In this document: piece after piece, positions 48,062 to 57,671 of the stretch
Position numbering within the stretch: the stretch's first letter is position 1
Layout: the number at the start of each line of letters is the position of its first letter
From: JASGJS01 sp047601185
GTDB lineage: Bacteria > Pseudomonadota > Gammaproteobacteria > JAURND01
Reading direction: 5' to 3'
Assembly: GCA_047601185.1 (NCBI GenBank)
Contig: JASGJS010000001.1
Span: 372,001 to 436,000 of the forward strand
DNA length: 64,000 bases
The notes under the pieces: generated by a model
Databases searched by the model: none
What the model saw: the letters and a program-made list of their open reading frames with translations, nothing else
What the model was told of the DNA's origin: nothing
Translations under genes and position numbers: made by a program

Positions 48062-51000
48062 CTAGTTCGTCTTCAATAAATCAAATATAACTTTAGTAAA
48101 ACCAGAATATTTCAGAGGATCAGATAATAGCTGCATCATTTGGTTTTGATGTGCCTCGTTACTGTCCATTATTGCATCATCAACCGCCTTGCTAAAGTCA
48201 CCCAGCAGGGCTTGTTCAGTAGAATTATTAGCGATTTGCTGCATGACTAAGGCATTTTCACTGACTTTATCTTTAATCGTATAGGCGTAATTTACCATGT
48301 CTTTTTTCGTTAAGCGATCGGTAATGAAAAGTTCGTTCAAACGATTGATAATATGCGAGAGAAATTCTTCTTTTTTATCTTTAGCTTTAGCCGTTCCCAC
48401 GCCTTCACCAGGTTTGAGTGGGTACTCGGCTGCATCTTCTTCTATGGTTAAGTCCTGCTGGTGATTTTTGGAAAGTCGGTAATAGCGAAGTTCCACATTG
48501 CTTAAATCGATAACGTTCTCATCTAAAAATGTTTCGCGTAGCATGGGGCAAAGATGACGCGCATAAAGACTAAGTTTTTCTAATTCTTTATTGCTGTAAT
48601 CGACTATCTGCGACATAAATTCATAAAAACGGACAAAGCTACCTAAATCCTTTTTAAAAACTTCCAAGCTGTTTTTTTCTTGCTTACAGGCTTTGAGGCT
48701 ATTTTCTGCATTAGTTATCAAAATTATATCAGCGGTTTTCTTAGTACGTTTAGACATATCTTCAGCTTGTCGATAAGCTTCGACAGCAGATTTGTAACGT
48801 TTCTGCCAGCGTTCTATTGCTGGCTTGCAAATATTAGCAATTGCTGCATCGCTTTTATTCTTTGTAAAAAAAGCACTGAAAAATTGTTCGACCTCTTGCC
48901 AGGTAAAAATATTAGCAGCACGTAATTTATCGAATAAGTCAAAAATTAAATCAGGGTTAGATACATCTGCTAATTTTGCGGTTTGATAATAAGGTCGAAA
49001 TGACGCAAGAACATCATCTGGTTCATTGAAAAAATCTAGTATAAAAGTACCTGTTTCAGTCTTGCCAGGATAGATGCGGTTTAATCGTGATAAGGTTTGT
49101 ACACAATCCACGCCACCGAGCTTTTTATCCACATACATGGCGCATAACTTGGGTTGATCAAAGCCCGTTTGAAATTTATTGGCCACAATCATCACTCGGT
49201 TATCAACAGAGTCAAAGGCTTTGCGCATATCTCTGCCCTTGAGGTTGGGATTCATATTGGTTTCGGTGAACTTCTCACCCATCAACCCACTTGGATGAGA
49301 GTCTTTATTGTTAAACTCTACTTCACCCGAAAATGCAACCAGGGCATGAATTTTTTGATAACCTTTTTCAGTAATGTATTTATCTAAACACTGTTTATAA
49401 CGTACTGCCTCTTTACGTGAACCAGTCACTACCATCGCTTTAGCTTGACCGGCTAACAATCCCATTACGTTGCCTCTAAAGTGTTCGACGATTACCTGAA
49501 CTTTTTGTGAAATATTATAATCGTGTAAGCGCATCCATTGATTAAGCTTTACTTTAGCTTTTTTACTCTCGACTTCCTGGTCAGCACTCTGAATCTTTAA
49601 AGCAAGATTATAGGCGACTTTATAGTTAGTGTAGTTTTTTAATACATCCAGAATAAAGCCTTCCTCAATAGCTTGTCGCATACTGTATACGTGATAGGCT
49701 TCGGGTTTATTGGTTTTCGATGGTGCTTCTGCAGGGTTTGGCAAGCGTCCAAATAATTCCAGAGTTTTAGTTTTTGGGGTTGCAGTGAAAGCAAAATAAC
49801 TGACATTGGGGGAAACACGACGAGAAGCAATCACTGCATCCAGTATATCTTCAGAGTTAATCTCTTCATCGTCATTATTTTGTGAATCAATCATCAATAC
49901 TTCTTTTAATTGCCGCGCGGTAGAACCCGTTTGTGATGAATGCGCCTCATCTGCAATAATAGCATAACAGCGTTCTTTTAAGCTGACATTATTCTCAATG
50001 GCTTTTAAGACATAGGGAAAGGTTTGAATAGTGACAATAATAATTGGTTGTGATTTTGCTAATGCAGCGGCCAATTTTTCGGATTTTGCCCCATCACCTT
50101 CTTTATTATTAATACGTCCTACTACGCCGTCTGCGTGTTCAAACTGATAAATGGTTTCTTGCAACTGAGCATCTAGTACGGTTCGATCGGTTACAATAAT
50201 TACCGAATTAAATCGTTTATTACCACTTTGATCATAGAGCGATGATAACTGATGCGCAACCCAGGCAATCGAGTTAGATTTGCCAGAACCTGCGCTGTGT
50301 TGAATCAGGTATTTGTGTCCCGGACCTTCTGTGCGTGCAGCGTTAACTAATTTTGTGACGACATCCCATTGATGATAGCGAGGAAAAATTAAAGTTTCTT
50401 TTTTGTACTTTAACCCTTTTCCGTCTTCTTTTTCTTCAATCTGCAAATGTATAAAGCGAGCCAGGACGGTAAGCAGGTTGGTAGGCAGTAGTATCTCATT
50501 CCATAAGTAGTCTGTGGCATATTGGTTTATGTCTTGCGGCGCATCATTACCAGCAGCACCTTCTTTAGTGCCTTTGTTAAACGGTAAGAAGACAGTGTCG
50601 CTGCCTTCCAAGCGGGTAGTCATATACACTTCATATTGACTGACGGCAAAATGCACCAACGCGCCACGCTTAAAGGTTAGTAACGGCTCGGGCTTTTTGG
50701 TGCCGGGGTCTATTGGAAAGCGAGTGGTCTTATACTGATGAATAGCGCTTTGTACCGCTTGTTTAAATTCTGATTTTAATTCCAGCGTGGCGACAGGTAA
50801 GCCATTAACAAATAACACTAAGTCGATACGCCATATTTTAGCTTTTCCGCCGGTTTCAGCTATTTGTTCCTGAGTCGCCCAAGGGCTATACACCAATTCT
50901 GGCACAACACGATAACGATTTTTCTGGTAACGCGCCATTGTCGCTGGGTTTAAATCATGTTCGGGTTTAAATTGGCATAGACAAAAACGCGTACCTCGAT

Positions 51001-51322
51001 CCCGCAGTTCATGACGTAATACTCCCAAGGTGCCAAACGTACGCAGCTCTTTATTAGCGGCATTTGCATTGGTTTTATTGAGTTGAGTAGTAACACGTTC
51101 TAAAAATTTTTCCTCGGGATTATTTGGGTATAATTGACAGAATTTTCGCCACTCGGCATCCTGTGTTTCTTGTACAAAGCTTAATAAATCTTCGGGGTAC
51201 AAAGCCAACTCACGGTTGTAGCCTTCAGGCTTTCCTAACAACCAACCGTTAGCAAGTAACTGCTGAATAATGTCATTTTGAAAATTAATCTCCTTGGCTT
51301 TGCCGCCATTTAATATGTTCAT
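48062..51322 (-). CDS. hsdR: type I restriction enzyme, R subunit (HsdR)
   Basis: A 1086-residue ATP-dependent translocase and endonuclease. An N-terminal nuclease motif is visible: LVLFVNGLPVATLELKSEF with the ELK signature (about 165-180). Then come Walker A HSAGSGKSNSIAW (about 345), DEAH in YAIIADEAHSSQTGS (about 450) and later helicase motifs (TGSRKEAVRY, KFQTGFDQP, QTLSRLNRIYPGK). The C-terminal helical region would bind HsdM/HsdS. The start overlaps the hsdS stop (ATGA). All catalytic motifs look intact. The gene is the last of the hsd operon and ends close to attachment repeat 2. Confidence 0.95.
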   Translation of the reverse strand: MNILNGGKAKEINFQNDIIQQLLANGWLLGKPEGYNRELALYPEDLLSFVQETQDAEWRKFCQLYPNNPEEKFLERVTTQLNKTNANAANKELRTFGTLGVLRHELRDRGTRFCLCQFKPEHDLNPATMARYQKNRYRVVPELVYSPWATQEQIAETGGKAKIWRIDLVLFVNGLPVATLELKSEFKQAVQSAIHQYKTTRFPIDPGTKKPEPLLTFKRGALVHFAVSQYEVYMTTRLEGSDTVFLPFNKGTKEGAAGNDAPQDINQYATDYLWNEILLPTNLLTVLARFIHLQIEEKEDGKGLKYKKETLIFPRYHQWDVVTKLVNAARTEGPGHKYLIQHSAGSGKSNSIAWVAHQLSSLYDQSGNKRFNSVIIVTDRTVLDAQLQETIYQFEHADGVVGRINNKEGDGAKSEKLAAALAKSQPIIIVTIQTFPYVLKAIENNVSLKERCYAIIADEAHSSQTGSTARQLKEVLMIDSQNNDDEEINSEDILDAVIASRRVSPNVSYFAFTATPKTKTLELFGRLPNPAEAPSKTNKPEAYHVYSMRQAIEEGFILDVLKNYTNYKVAYNLALKIQSADQEVESKKAKVKLNQWMRLHDYNISQKVQVIVEHFRGNVMGLLAGQAKAMVVTGSRKEAVRYKQCLDKYITEKGYQKIHALVAFSGEVEFNNKDSHPSGLMGEKFTETNMNPNLKGRDMRKAFDSVDNRVMIVANKFQTGFDQPKLCAMYVDKKLGGVDCVQTLSRLNRIYPGKTETGTFILDFFNEPDDVLASFRPYYQTAKLADVSNPDLIFDLFDKLRAANIFTWQEVEQFFSAFFTKNKSDAAIANICKPAIERWQKRYKSAVEAYRQAEDMSKRTKKTADIILITNAENSLKACKQEKNSLEVFKKDLGSFVRFYEFMSQIVDYSNKELEKLSLYARHLCPMLRETFLDENVIDLSNVELRYYRLSKNHQQDLTIEEDAAEYPLKPGEGVGTAKAKDKKEEFLSHIINRLNELFITDRLTKKDMVNYAYTIKDKVSENALVMQQIANNSTEQALLGDFSKAVDDAIMDSNEAHQNQMMQLLSDPLKYSGFTKVIFDLLKTN

Positions 51323-52737
51323 GCATTACATTCCTTGTTAATTTTTTTGCTGCTGTGACGAGCTTTAGGAGGTTGCCAATTTCTTACATCAATTTTTCCA
51401 GTAACGGCAGCGGAGATTAGGGCTGTGCGGCGTTCTTGCATAAGTTCAATGGCACTTTCCGCCTTCTTAATAAGTCCTTTAAAATAAGTTTTTTTTGATC
51501 TTATATAGATCAAGAACAATTTCTGCTCAGACAAGGTTGGTGGAACGCAAATAATAGTATTAATTAAATTTTCAGAATATATAACTTCAATAGTCGTAGC
51601 ATTACTATTAATCAAAATTTGCTCCATTGCATATCCACTTTCCTGGATAATCAATGCAACAAGTTCCGGGTAGACTTGGCTTCCTTCTATTTGTATTCTA
51701 ATTACACATGGATGAAGAATTGCTATAGTATCTCGATCATAGATAGCTGTTTTACCGATTGTGCCACGTGTAGTTACCAAAATATCATTACGCTCAATTG
51801 TAAAGACTTCAAGCTCTCTATATTTATCGATAGAAATCATCGATTCTCCAATTTCAAAGTCTTTTGAAATTATATTCTTTTGAGAAATAACTTTTATGTC
51901 TTTCCCTTCCATATCAGAATTTTTTAGATGACTACCAAACGGCCCAGCTTTAACTGCTCCTTTTTTAGCTTTAATAATATATTTAAGTGGCATTACTCTC
52001 CAGTGCTTCGGCACTTCACCCAACCACTCAACACCAGAGTCACGCACAGGAGCATTGGGATTTAATCCCTTGGTGACAGCATGACTAACCACTGCCTGGC
52101 GTTTTTCTTTTAACAGTTTGATAAGCTGCTGTTGTTTTTCAATTAAGGTATCAATTCTGGCAGTTTCGTGGTCGAGAAAATTAGCGATTTGAATTTGTTC
52201 TTCATGAGAAGGAACAATGATACGAACATTACCTAGTAATCCGCGGCTAATTCTCTGCATGGTGGTGCCACGGGCTAAATTTTCCGTATGTTTAAAATAA
52301 TGTCCGCTGGTAAATAAATATACTAAGTAGCTTTTAGAATACTGGTGATCAGGTCTAAATATAACGTTATCTACAGAAGTGACTATTTTTGCTTCAAGAT
52401 TAGGAACAATACAAGCCCTACCGATGGGGACATTTAACCTTGATATTAGTAGATCACCTTCAAAAATTTCAGTGCAGCCAAGTTTTTGAAATTTATCTTC
52501 AGTAATATAACCGGCACCTTGCTCCTTGTATTTCCCTTCTCCAATATTTCCCGTGGTTATGTAACGGATTCCATCTTCTGATAAATCCTTACTTTCAATC
52601 CAATCACCATCAAGAAATAACGAGTCTTTTTCAAGCGCCATATATTTTATAGGTACAGTGGTCCAATGAGTCGGAGCCTGTCCCAACCACTCAATCCCAG
52701 AATCCTTATATTCTGGATAAGCTTTATATCGACTCAT
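51319..52737 (-). CDS. hsdS: type I restriction enzyme, specificity subunit (HsdS)
   Basis: About 472 residues with two target-recognition domains. Each is introduced by the same motif, YKDSGIEWLGQAPTHW near the N-terminus and VRDSGVEWLGEVPKHW near residue 235. Conserved helical spacers (LDHETARIDTLIEKQQQLI, LMQERRTALISAAVTGKIDVR) follow each. I take the ATG at 52737 (SRYKAYPEYK), which has a purine-rich site upstream. The start at 52761 would overlap the preceding gene more. The recognition sequence cannot be deduced. Overlap with hsdR indicates coupled translation. Confidence 0.92.
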   Translation of the reverse strand: MSRYKAYPEYKDSGIEWLGQAPTHWTTVPIKYMALEKDSLFLDGDWIESKDLSEDGIRYITTGNIGEGKYKEQGAGYITEDKFQKLGCTEIFEGDLLISRLNVPIGRACIVPNLEAKIVTSVDNVIFRPDHQYSKSYLVYLFTSGHYFKHTENLARGTTMQRISRGLLGNVRIIVPSHEEQIQIANFLDHETARIDTLIEKQQQLIKLLKEKRQAVVSHAVTKGLNPNAPVRDSGVEWLGEVPKHWRVMPLKYIIKAKKGAVKAGPFGSHLKNSDMEGKDIKVISQKNIISKDFEIGESMISIDKYRELEVFTIERNDILVTTRGTIGKTAIYDRDTIAILHPCVIRIQIEGSQVYPELVALIIQESGYAMEQILINSNATTIEVIYSENLINTIICVPPTLSEQKLFLIYIRSKKTYFKGLIKKAESAIELMQERRTALISAAVTGKIDVRNWQPPKARHSSKKINKECNA

Positions 52738-53560
52738 TGCTTTTTTCCCTTTCACCAACATTCAGCGTATAAAATTCATGCAGCTTGGCTTGCAGCAATT
52801 TTTTGTCAGGCAGTTGTGTTTTATATTCCGCAATAAGCGCAGGGGATAAAGAACGGCTCAGAGCATATTCGACCACCTCTTCGTCCTTGCCAGCGCACAG
52901 CAGCACACCAATGGCGGGATTTTCATGCGGCTTGCGATGGTCACGGTCTAGGGCTTCTAAATAGAAATTAAGTTTACCAATATATTCTGGTTCGAAGCAG
53001 TCAATTTTCAGCTCGAATGCCACCAGGGCATTCAAGCCGCGATGGAAAAACAGTAAGTCTAACGCAAAATCACGTTTACCTACCTGGATTGGATATTCGC
53101 TACCGACAAAACAAAAATCACGACCCAGCTCCAATAGGAAATGCTTGAGCTTTGTTAGTAGACCTTGATGTAAATCTGCTTCAGTGTGGCCGTCCGGTAA
53201 CCCCAGGAAATCTACCAAATAGCTGTCTTTGAAGATATTTAGCGCTTCGGGGTGAGTTTGTCTCAGCAGTGCTGAGACTTTTGCGTCTTGGTGGTAGGTT
53301 TCATAAAATTGACGCATCCGAAACAAGTTGGGTCGGGTAAAGCCTTTTAAATTAGGTTGTGTAAGCGCCAAATGGCGCGCCAATTCCTCAACCACACTAT
53401 CACCCCATTCTGCGGCTTGCACCTTGTGACTGATATACTCACCCACTTGCCAGTAAAATTCAATTAAGGTGGTGTTTACCGCTTGATATGCTTGTTTACG
53501 CGCAGCTTCAATCAATTGCACAATTTCAGTAAAATCCAGCTTTTGCACTGCTTGGCTCAT
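52724..53560 (-). CDS. YhcG-type PD-(D/E)XK nuclease inside the hsd operon, shortened in the middle
   Basis: A 278-residue DUF1016 protein. The N-terminal helical part has TLIEFYWQVGEYISHKV and RPNLFRMRQFYETY. The nuclease end has DFALDLLFFHRGLNALVAFELK with the Asp and Glu-Leu-Lys ligands. Compared with 45541-46584 about 70 residues between FYETY and the FKDSYLVDFLGLP segment are missing, removing the second part of DUF1016_N. A palindrome GTCTCAGCA-GT-GCTGAGAC (near 53266) marks that spot, so an internal deletion is likely. It overlaps hsdM by four bases and hsdS by 14, so it is translated as part of the R-M operon. Confidence 0.85.
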   Translation of the reverse strand: MSQAVQKLDFTEIVQLIEAARKQAYQAVNTTLIEFYWQVGEYISHKVQAAEWGDSVVEELARHLALTQPNLKGFTRPNLFRMRQFYETYHQDAKVSALLRQTHPEALNIFKDSYLVDFLGLPDGHTEADLHQGLLTKLKHFLLELGRDFCFVGSEYPIQVGKRDFALDLLFFHRGLNALVAFELKIDCFEPEYIGKLNFYLEALDRDHRKPHENPAIGVLLCAGKDEEVVEYALSRSLSPALIAEYKTQLPDKKLLQAKLHEFYTLNVGEREKSNESI

Positions 53561-55878
53561 GAATGCACCTCTTGCAGTAACCGCATAATCTCTGTACTTA
53601 TCGCATCCAAATCCGCATCAATTTCCACTAAGTCTCTGGGTGGCTGGTACTGATAAAAATGGCGGTTAAACGGAATTTCATACCCCACCATACCGATTTC
53701 TTGATCCTTGTTATCTCTTTTATTGGCATCTATCCAGGCATCGGGGACGTGAGGTTGTACTTCTTTAAGAAAATAAGCCTCATTAATAACGTTCACTGGT
53801 TGTGAAGGATCGAGCGCCACGTTTTCATAATCTCGCAGGTCGCTATCAGCCTGGTATTCAATGACTTGGCGATTGACTGAAAATAATCCGTAAAGCGGGT
53901 TCGCCCTTCCTTTGTGGATTTTTTTAATAACTTTTTCAGCTGCTGGATTCTTCCAACTGACCACATTCTTAATTTGTTTTTTCTCCTTGGCATCTAATTG
54001 GATAGCTTGCTTTTTACAGGCATATTTTAATGCATCATCAAAAATATTCATGTCATCGTGTTGTGCTGTTCCAATGACTCGTTGCAATTGTTTGGCTTTT
54101 AGTAATATCTGTTTTTGTTCTAACCAGATGTTTCTATCCAGTAAATCTTTCAGCTGCTTTTCTTTTAGTTCACTAAAATGCGTTTTGACATAGCGACGAA
54201 TGGCTTCTGCGTGGGTAGTGAGGTCACCATAAAGAGGGCAATTTTTTTCATCAGACCATTTTGCACCATATTCGTTATAAATCCATTTCATGGCTGCATT
54301 TAAATTACCTACAGCAAAACGACATTCAGCAATGCGCTCATCAGTAAATTGATAAGACTCTCGCAGCGGACGTTCAATGGTGATGCGTCGATAACCGAAC
54401 TCATAGGTATTAAAAATTTTACTGGCAAATGTTTTAGGCGTTGCAGTTTTTGGATTGGTTGATTGGCGGCCACGATTACTTTTTTGCTCTGTAGGTTTAT
54501 CCAGGGTATGGGCATCGATTACTTCAAAATTACCAAAAGCACGGGTAATTATTCGAATATCAGTTTCATCCATTACATTGCGTTTAGAACCTAACGACTT
54601 ACGCATTTTACTGCATAAATTGATGCCATTAATCAGCTGCACTTTTCCTCTACGCTCCTTAGTCTTCTTGTTAGATAACACCCAAATATAGGTAGAGATG
54701 CCTGTGTTATAAAACATATCAGTGGGTAGGGCAATGATGGCTTCCAAGAGGTCGGTTTCGAGGATGTAACGACGAATTTCAGATTCACCCGAACCTGCGC
54801 CCCCAGTAAATAATGGCGAACCATTCAGAATAATCCCAATGCGTGCACCGCCATCGGACACATCCCGTAACTTACTAATCAGATGTAAAAGGAACAACAA
54901 TGAGCCATCACTGACCCTGGGTAATCCTGGTCCAAAGCGACCATCGAAACCTTTAAGCGTATGTTCATCCTTGATCTTTTGTTCGATTTTTTTCCAATCC
55001 ACACCAAAAGGTGGATTAGATAGCATGTAATTAAATTTATCCGCATAGAGTTGATCGCCAGATAAAGTATTACCAAGTTTGATGTTGGTGATACTTTGCC
55101 CCTTAATGAGCATATCTGCTTTACAAATGGCGTAACTCTCAGGGTTAAGTTCTTGCCCATAGGCAAGCATTTTTGCTTGTGAATTTAAAGCATACACGTA
55201 CTCTATGCCAGAGGAAAGAAAACCACCGGTACCTGCGGTAGGGTCATAAATGGTACGGATAATTCCTGGTTTTGTAAGAACATCATCATCTTCCGTAAAC
55301 ACTAGGGAAGTAGTAAGGCTTACAATATCACGGGGAGTGAAGTGTTCTCCTGCAGTTTCATTTGAGCTTTCAGCAAAACGACGGATTAGTTCTTCAAACA
55401 CCAGCCCCATTTCGTGATGTGAAATAGCCTTCGTGCTTAAATCGGTTTCCCGAACCTTTACTACAATTTTATACAGTAAATTGGCATCGTTCAGTTGGTC
55501 GATAAACTCATTAAACTTAAAGTGTTCAAAAATTTCGCAAGCATCTTTCGAGAATCCGTTGATATAAGATTTTAGATTGTTCGCAATATCTGTTTCGCCA
55601 AGTTTAGATAAATCCATTTCGGAGGTGTTGAAGAATGATAAGCCACCTGCGGCTCTACGTAGAAATTTTTCTTCAGCTTCCTCAGGCCACTTCTTTTTTT
55701 GAACTTCTTTAAATGCGGCCAATACTGCTGTTTTGCTTTTCTCTAGCACACCCTCCAAACGGCGTAGCAAGGTAAACGGCAAAATGATACGGCCATATTG
55801 GCTTTGCTTGAAATCGCCGCGGAGTAAATCGGCCAGTGACCAAATATAAGCGGCTAGGTTATTAGGTGTTTTATCCAT
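53557..55878 (-). CDS. hsdM: type I restriction enzyme, modification subunit (HsdM)
   Basis: An N6-adenine methyltransferase of 773 residues, longer than the common ~500-residue HsdM. The HsdM N-terminal helical domain is present (LAAYIWSLADLLRGDFKQSQYGR). The SAM motif is IYDPTAGTGGFL (about 208) and the catalytic NPPF is in YMLSNPPFGVDW (about 288). The extra C-terminal ~270 residues include a helical region. It is the first gene of the operon hsdM - YhcG-type - hsdS - hsdR, all with overlapping ends. Its promoter would be within 55879-55980. Confidence 0.94.
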   Translation of the reverse strand: MDKTPNNLAAYIWSLADLLRGDFKQSQYGRIILPFTLLRRLEGVLEKSKTAVLAAFKEVQKKKWPEEAEEKFLRRAAGGLSFFNTSEMDLSKLGETDIANNLKSYINGFSKDACEIFEHFKFNEFIDQLNDANLLYKIVVKVRETDLSTKAISHHEMGLVFEELIRRFAESSNETAGEHFTPRDIVSLTTSLVFTEDDDVLTKPGIIRTIYDPTAGTGGFLSSGIEYVYALNSQAKMLAYGQELNPESYAICKADMLIKGQSITNIKLGNTLSGDQLYADKFNYMLSNPPFGVDWKKIEQKIKDEHTLKGFDGRFGPGLPRVSDGSLLFLLHLISKLRDVSDGGARIGIILNGSPLFTGGAGSGESEIRRYILETDLLEAIIALPTDMFYNTGISTYIWVLSNKKTKERRGKVQLINGINLCSKMRKSLGSKRNVMDETDIRIITRAFGNFEVIDAHTLDKPTEQKSNRGRQSTNPKTATPKTFASKIFNTYEFGYRRITIERPLRESYQFTDERIAECRFAVGNLNAAMKWIYNEYGAKWSDEKNCPLYGDLTTHAEAIRRYVKTHFSELKEKQLKDLLDRNIWLEQKQILLKAKQLQRVIGTAQHDDMNIFDDALKYACKKQAIQLDAKEKKQIKNVVSWKNPAAEKVIKKIHKGRANPLYGLFSVNRQVIEYQADSDLRDYENVALDPSQPVNVINEAYFLKEVQPHVPDAWIDANKRDNKDQEIGMVGYEIPFNRHFYQYQPPRDLVEIDADLDAISTEIMRLLQEVHS

Positions 55879-56044
55879 TAGTGTGGATTCCCGGTACTGC
55901 TGAGGCTCTTTAAATATTTATGATTTAAGAGGGAGACTAGCATCAGTCAACTCCCTTCATAGGTAACATGACGCCACATTTTTTGAGGTATTTTAGCGTA
56001 CAATCACATTATAAGATAGACAAAATGCAATGCCCACATTATTG

Positions 56045-56226
56045 TCAAAAACTCACTCTGCAATACCACCCTTTCTTGAGGGCTAGACGGTATGCTGCTT
56101 CTGCGCCATTAACTTGAATGGTGTTTCCTGTGTTTTTTGCAATTAATTCAGAACAAGCGACCTGATGGCCCTTAGAGCAATAAAATAGGGAGGGGGAGTA
56201 AGCCTTGGGAGCCCATATTGCCTATA
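56045..56226 (-). pseudogene. short relic of an unrecognised gene
   Basis: In the 55879-56409 gap the minus strand carries a 58-codon open stretch of protein-like composition. It contains APKAYSPSLFYCSKGHQVAC and NGAEAAYRLALKKGWY, ending CRVSF. It has no start codon near its 5' edge and stops frame it, so it looks like the 3' remnant of a gene. I cannot assign a family. The rest of the gap is AT-rich. Confidence 0.3.
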
Positions 56227-56409
56227 TTGTTCACTGGATTTTTTAGTCTTTACCAGTTTAACCTATAAATAGTATCCCCTCAAGAATCCCCTCCAGAGAA
56301 ATGGTTAGAAATAAGATAAGTCATTGTTTACCAATGCAGCCTTGTAGAAGATATAAATTTTGTTACATTGTGCTGGATTTTAGAATCATATTGTCTTAAG
56401 CTAGGAGGT

Positions 56410-56489
56410 GGGTAGTAGAGCCTAAAGAGTAAGTTCTCAGGATGAGCTCTACAGGGAGTATTTGACGAGCTGTTTATGCTGTACTACCC
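56410..56489 (+). repeat. palindromic element D
   Basis: GGGTAGTA.AGC.TAAA (56410-56426) pairs with the complement at 56473-56489, 15 of 17 positions. The enclosed core contains AAGTTCTCAGGATGAGCTCT and ACAGGGAGTATTTGACGAGC, resembling the cores of elements B and C. Confidence 0.6.
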
Positions 56490-56504
56490 AATGATGGCGT
56501 CATC

Positions 56505-57424
56505 GATTACCAGCTATCCAAAACAGTCTTAGCATTTTCCATTAACTGGTCAATAAAAGCTTTTAATTCCTCAGGCTCAATGACGTGAGGTAATTGCTCT
56601 GCCTGAATAACTCCCCGCCGTATGTCATGAACTTTCATGAACATAATGTAAATATAAACGTGGATTTATCCCATTTAATATAGCGCTTGAAATCAGGCTG
56701 TAAAAAAATGCATGAATTTTTCCACTGCATTCATGGCCAATAAACAACCAATTTTTTCGACCCAATGCAAACCCTCTGATTTCTCCTTCTATCCAATTAG
56801 TATCTATTTCTGCGATGCCATGACGTAAATACTGAATCAAGTAAGGCCATTGTTTTAGGGTATATTGAATTGCATTGCCTAGTTGGCTTTTGGGAAGAAC
56901 TGAAAGACGACTTTTCTTTAACCATTTATGAAAAGCTTTGAGAATAGGCCAAGCTATTTTTTGCCGCAGTCGTTTTCTCATATGAAATGAATATTGTTTT
57001 TCGCGCATATTTCGCTCTAAAGCATATAACGGTTTTAATCTATCAATGACTTGTGCTGCAATCCCCGTTGTATCTTTAGTGATTTTTAATATCTCACTGA
57101 ACTTGCGCCTGGCGTGAGTCAAACATGCTAAGCCGGTTATACCTTCTCGCTTGCGTAAGGCTTCGTAACCTGCATAGCCATCTGTTTGCAATAAACCTTT
57201 GTATGATGCAAGCCGTTGTTGTACCGTCTCTCCTGATCGCGTCAAACTCAATTCAAAAACAACTAACCCCCCTTTGCCTATCCAGGGTGAGTGATAGCCC
57301 CAAAGATAACCCTGTTTCTCTGGCTTTTAGAATCTTCACCGGGGTTTCGTCAACTTGAAGATAACGGCTTTCTGAAATAGCCTTCCAAAATGCTTGATAC
57401 AGTGGTTTTAATGCTTCCCCCAAC
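56505..57424 (-). mobile_element. IS66-family transposase relic, frameshifted and 5'-truncated
   Basis: Three minus-strand frames together give the C-terminal half of an IS66 TnpC: ESRYLQVDETPVKILKARE, then QGYLWGYHSPWIGKGGLVVF, QTDGYAGYEAL, LACLTHARRKF, NWIEGEIRGFALGRKNWLF, and after another shift VHDIRRGVIQAEQLPHVI. At least two frameshifts separate them (near 57310 and 56630). The 5' half is missing where the IS3-family element begins at 57425. This copy is dead. Confidence 0.85.
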
Positions 57425-57491
57425 TGAAGTGGCTACACTTTTCCAGTCAAATAATTCTAAGTTATTTGTCCGGAAAAGTGTAGCCACTTCA

Positions 57492-57671
57492 GTAACCCTG
57501 CATGGCTGGGTAAAGCGATATGGCCCCAATACAAAAACTGACGCAGGCTCAAGCTCAAAAATAGATGCCCATGCTGAGATTCAACGTTTAAAGAAAGAAA
57601 ATGCACGCTTGCAGATGGAGCGTGACATCTTAAAAAAAGCAGCGGCGTACTTCGCAGGCGATCAACTGTAA
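57492..57671 (+). pseudogene. IS3-family orfA, N-terminally truncated
   Basis: Only the C-terminal part survives, from TLHGWVKRYGPN onward through the leucine-zipper-like segment EIQRLKKENARLQMERDILK and AAAYFAGDQL. The helix-turn-helix start is gone, replaced by the duplicated IS end. Without it the element is probably not autonomous. Confidence 0.8.
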
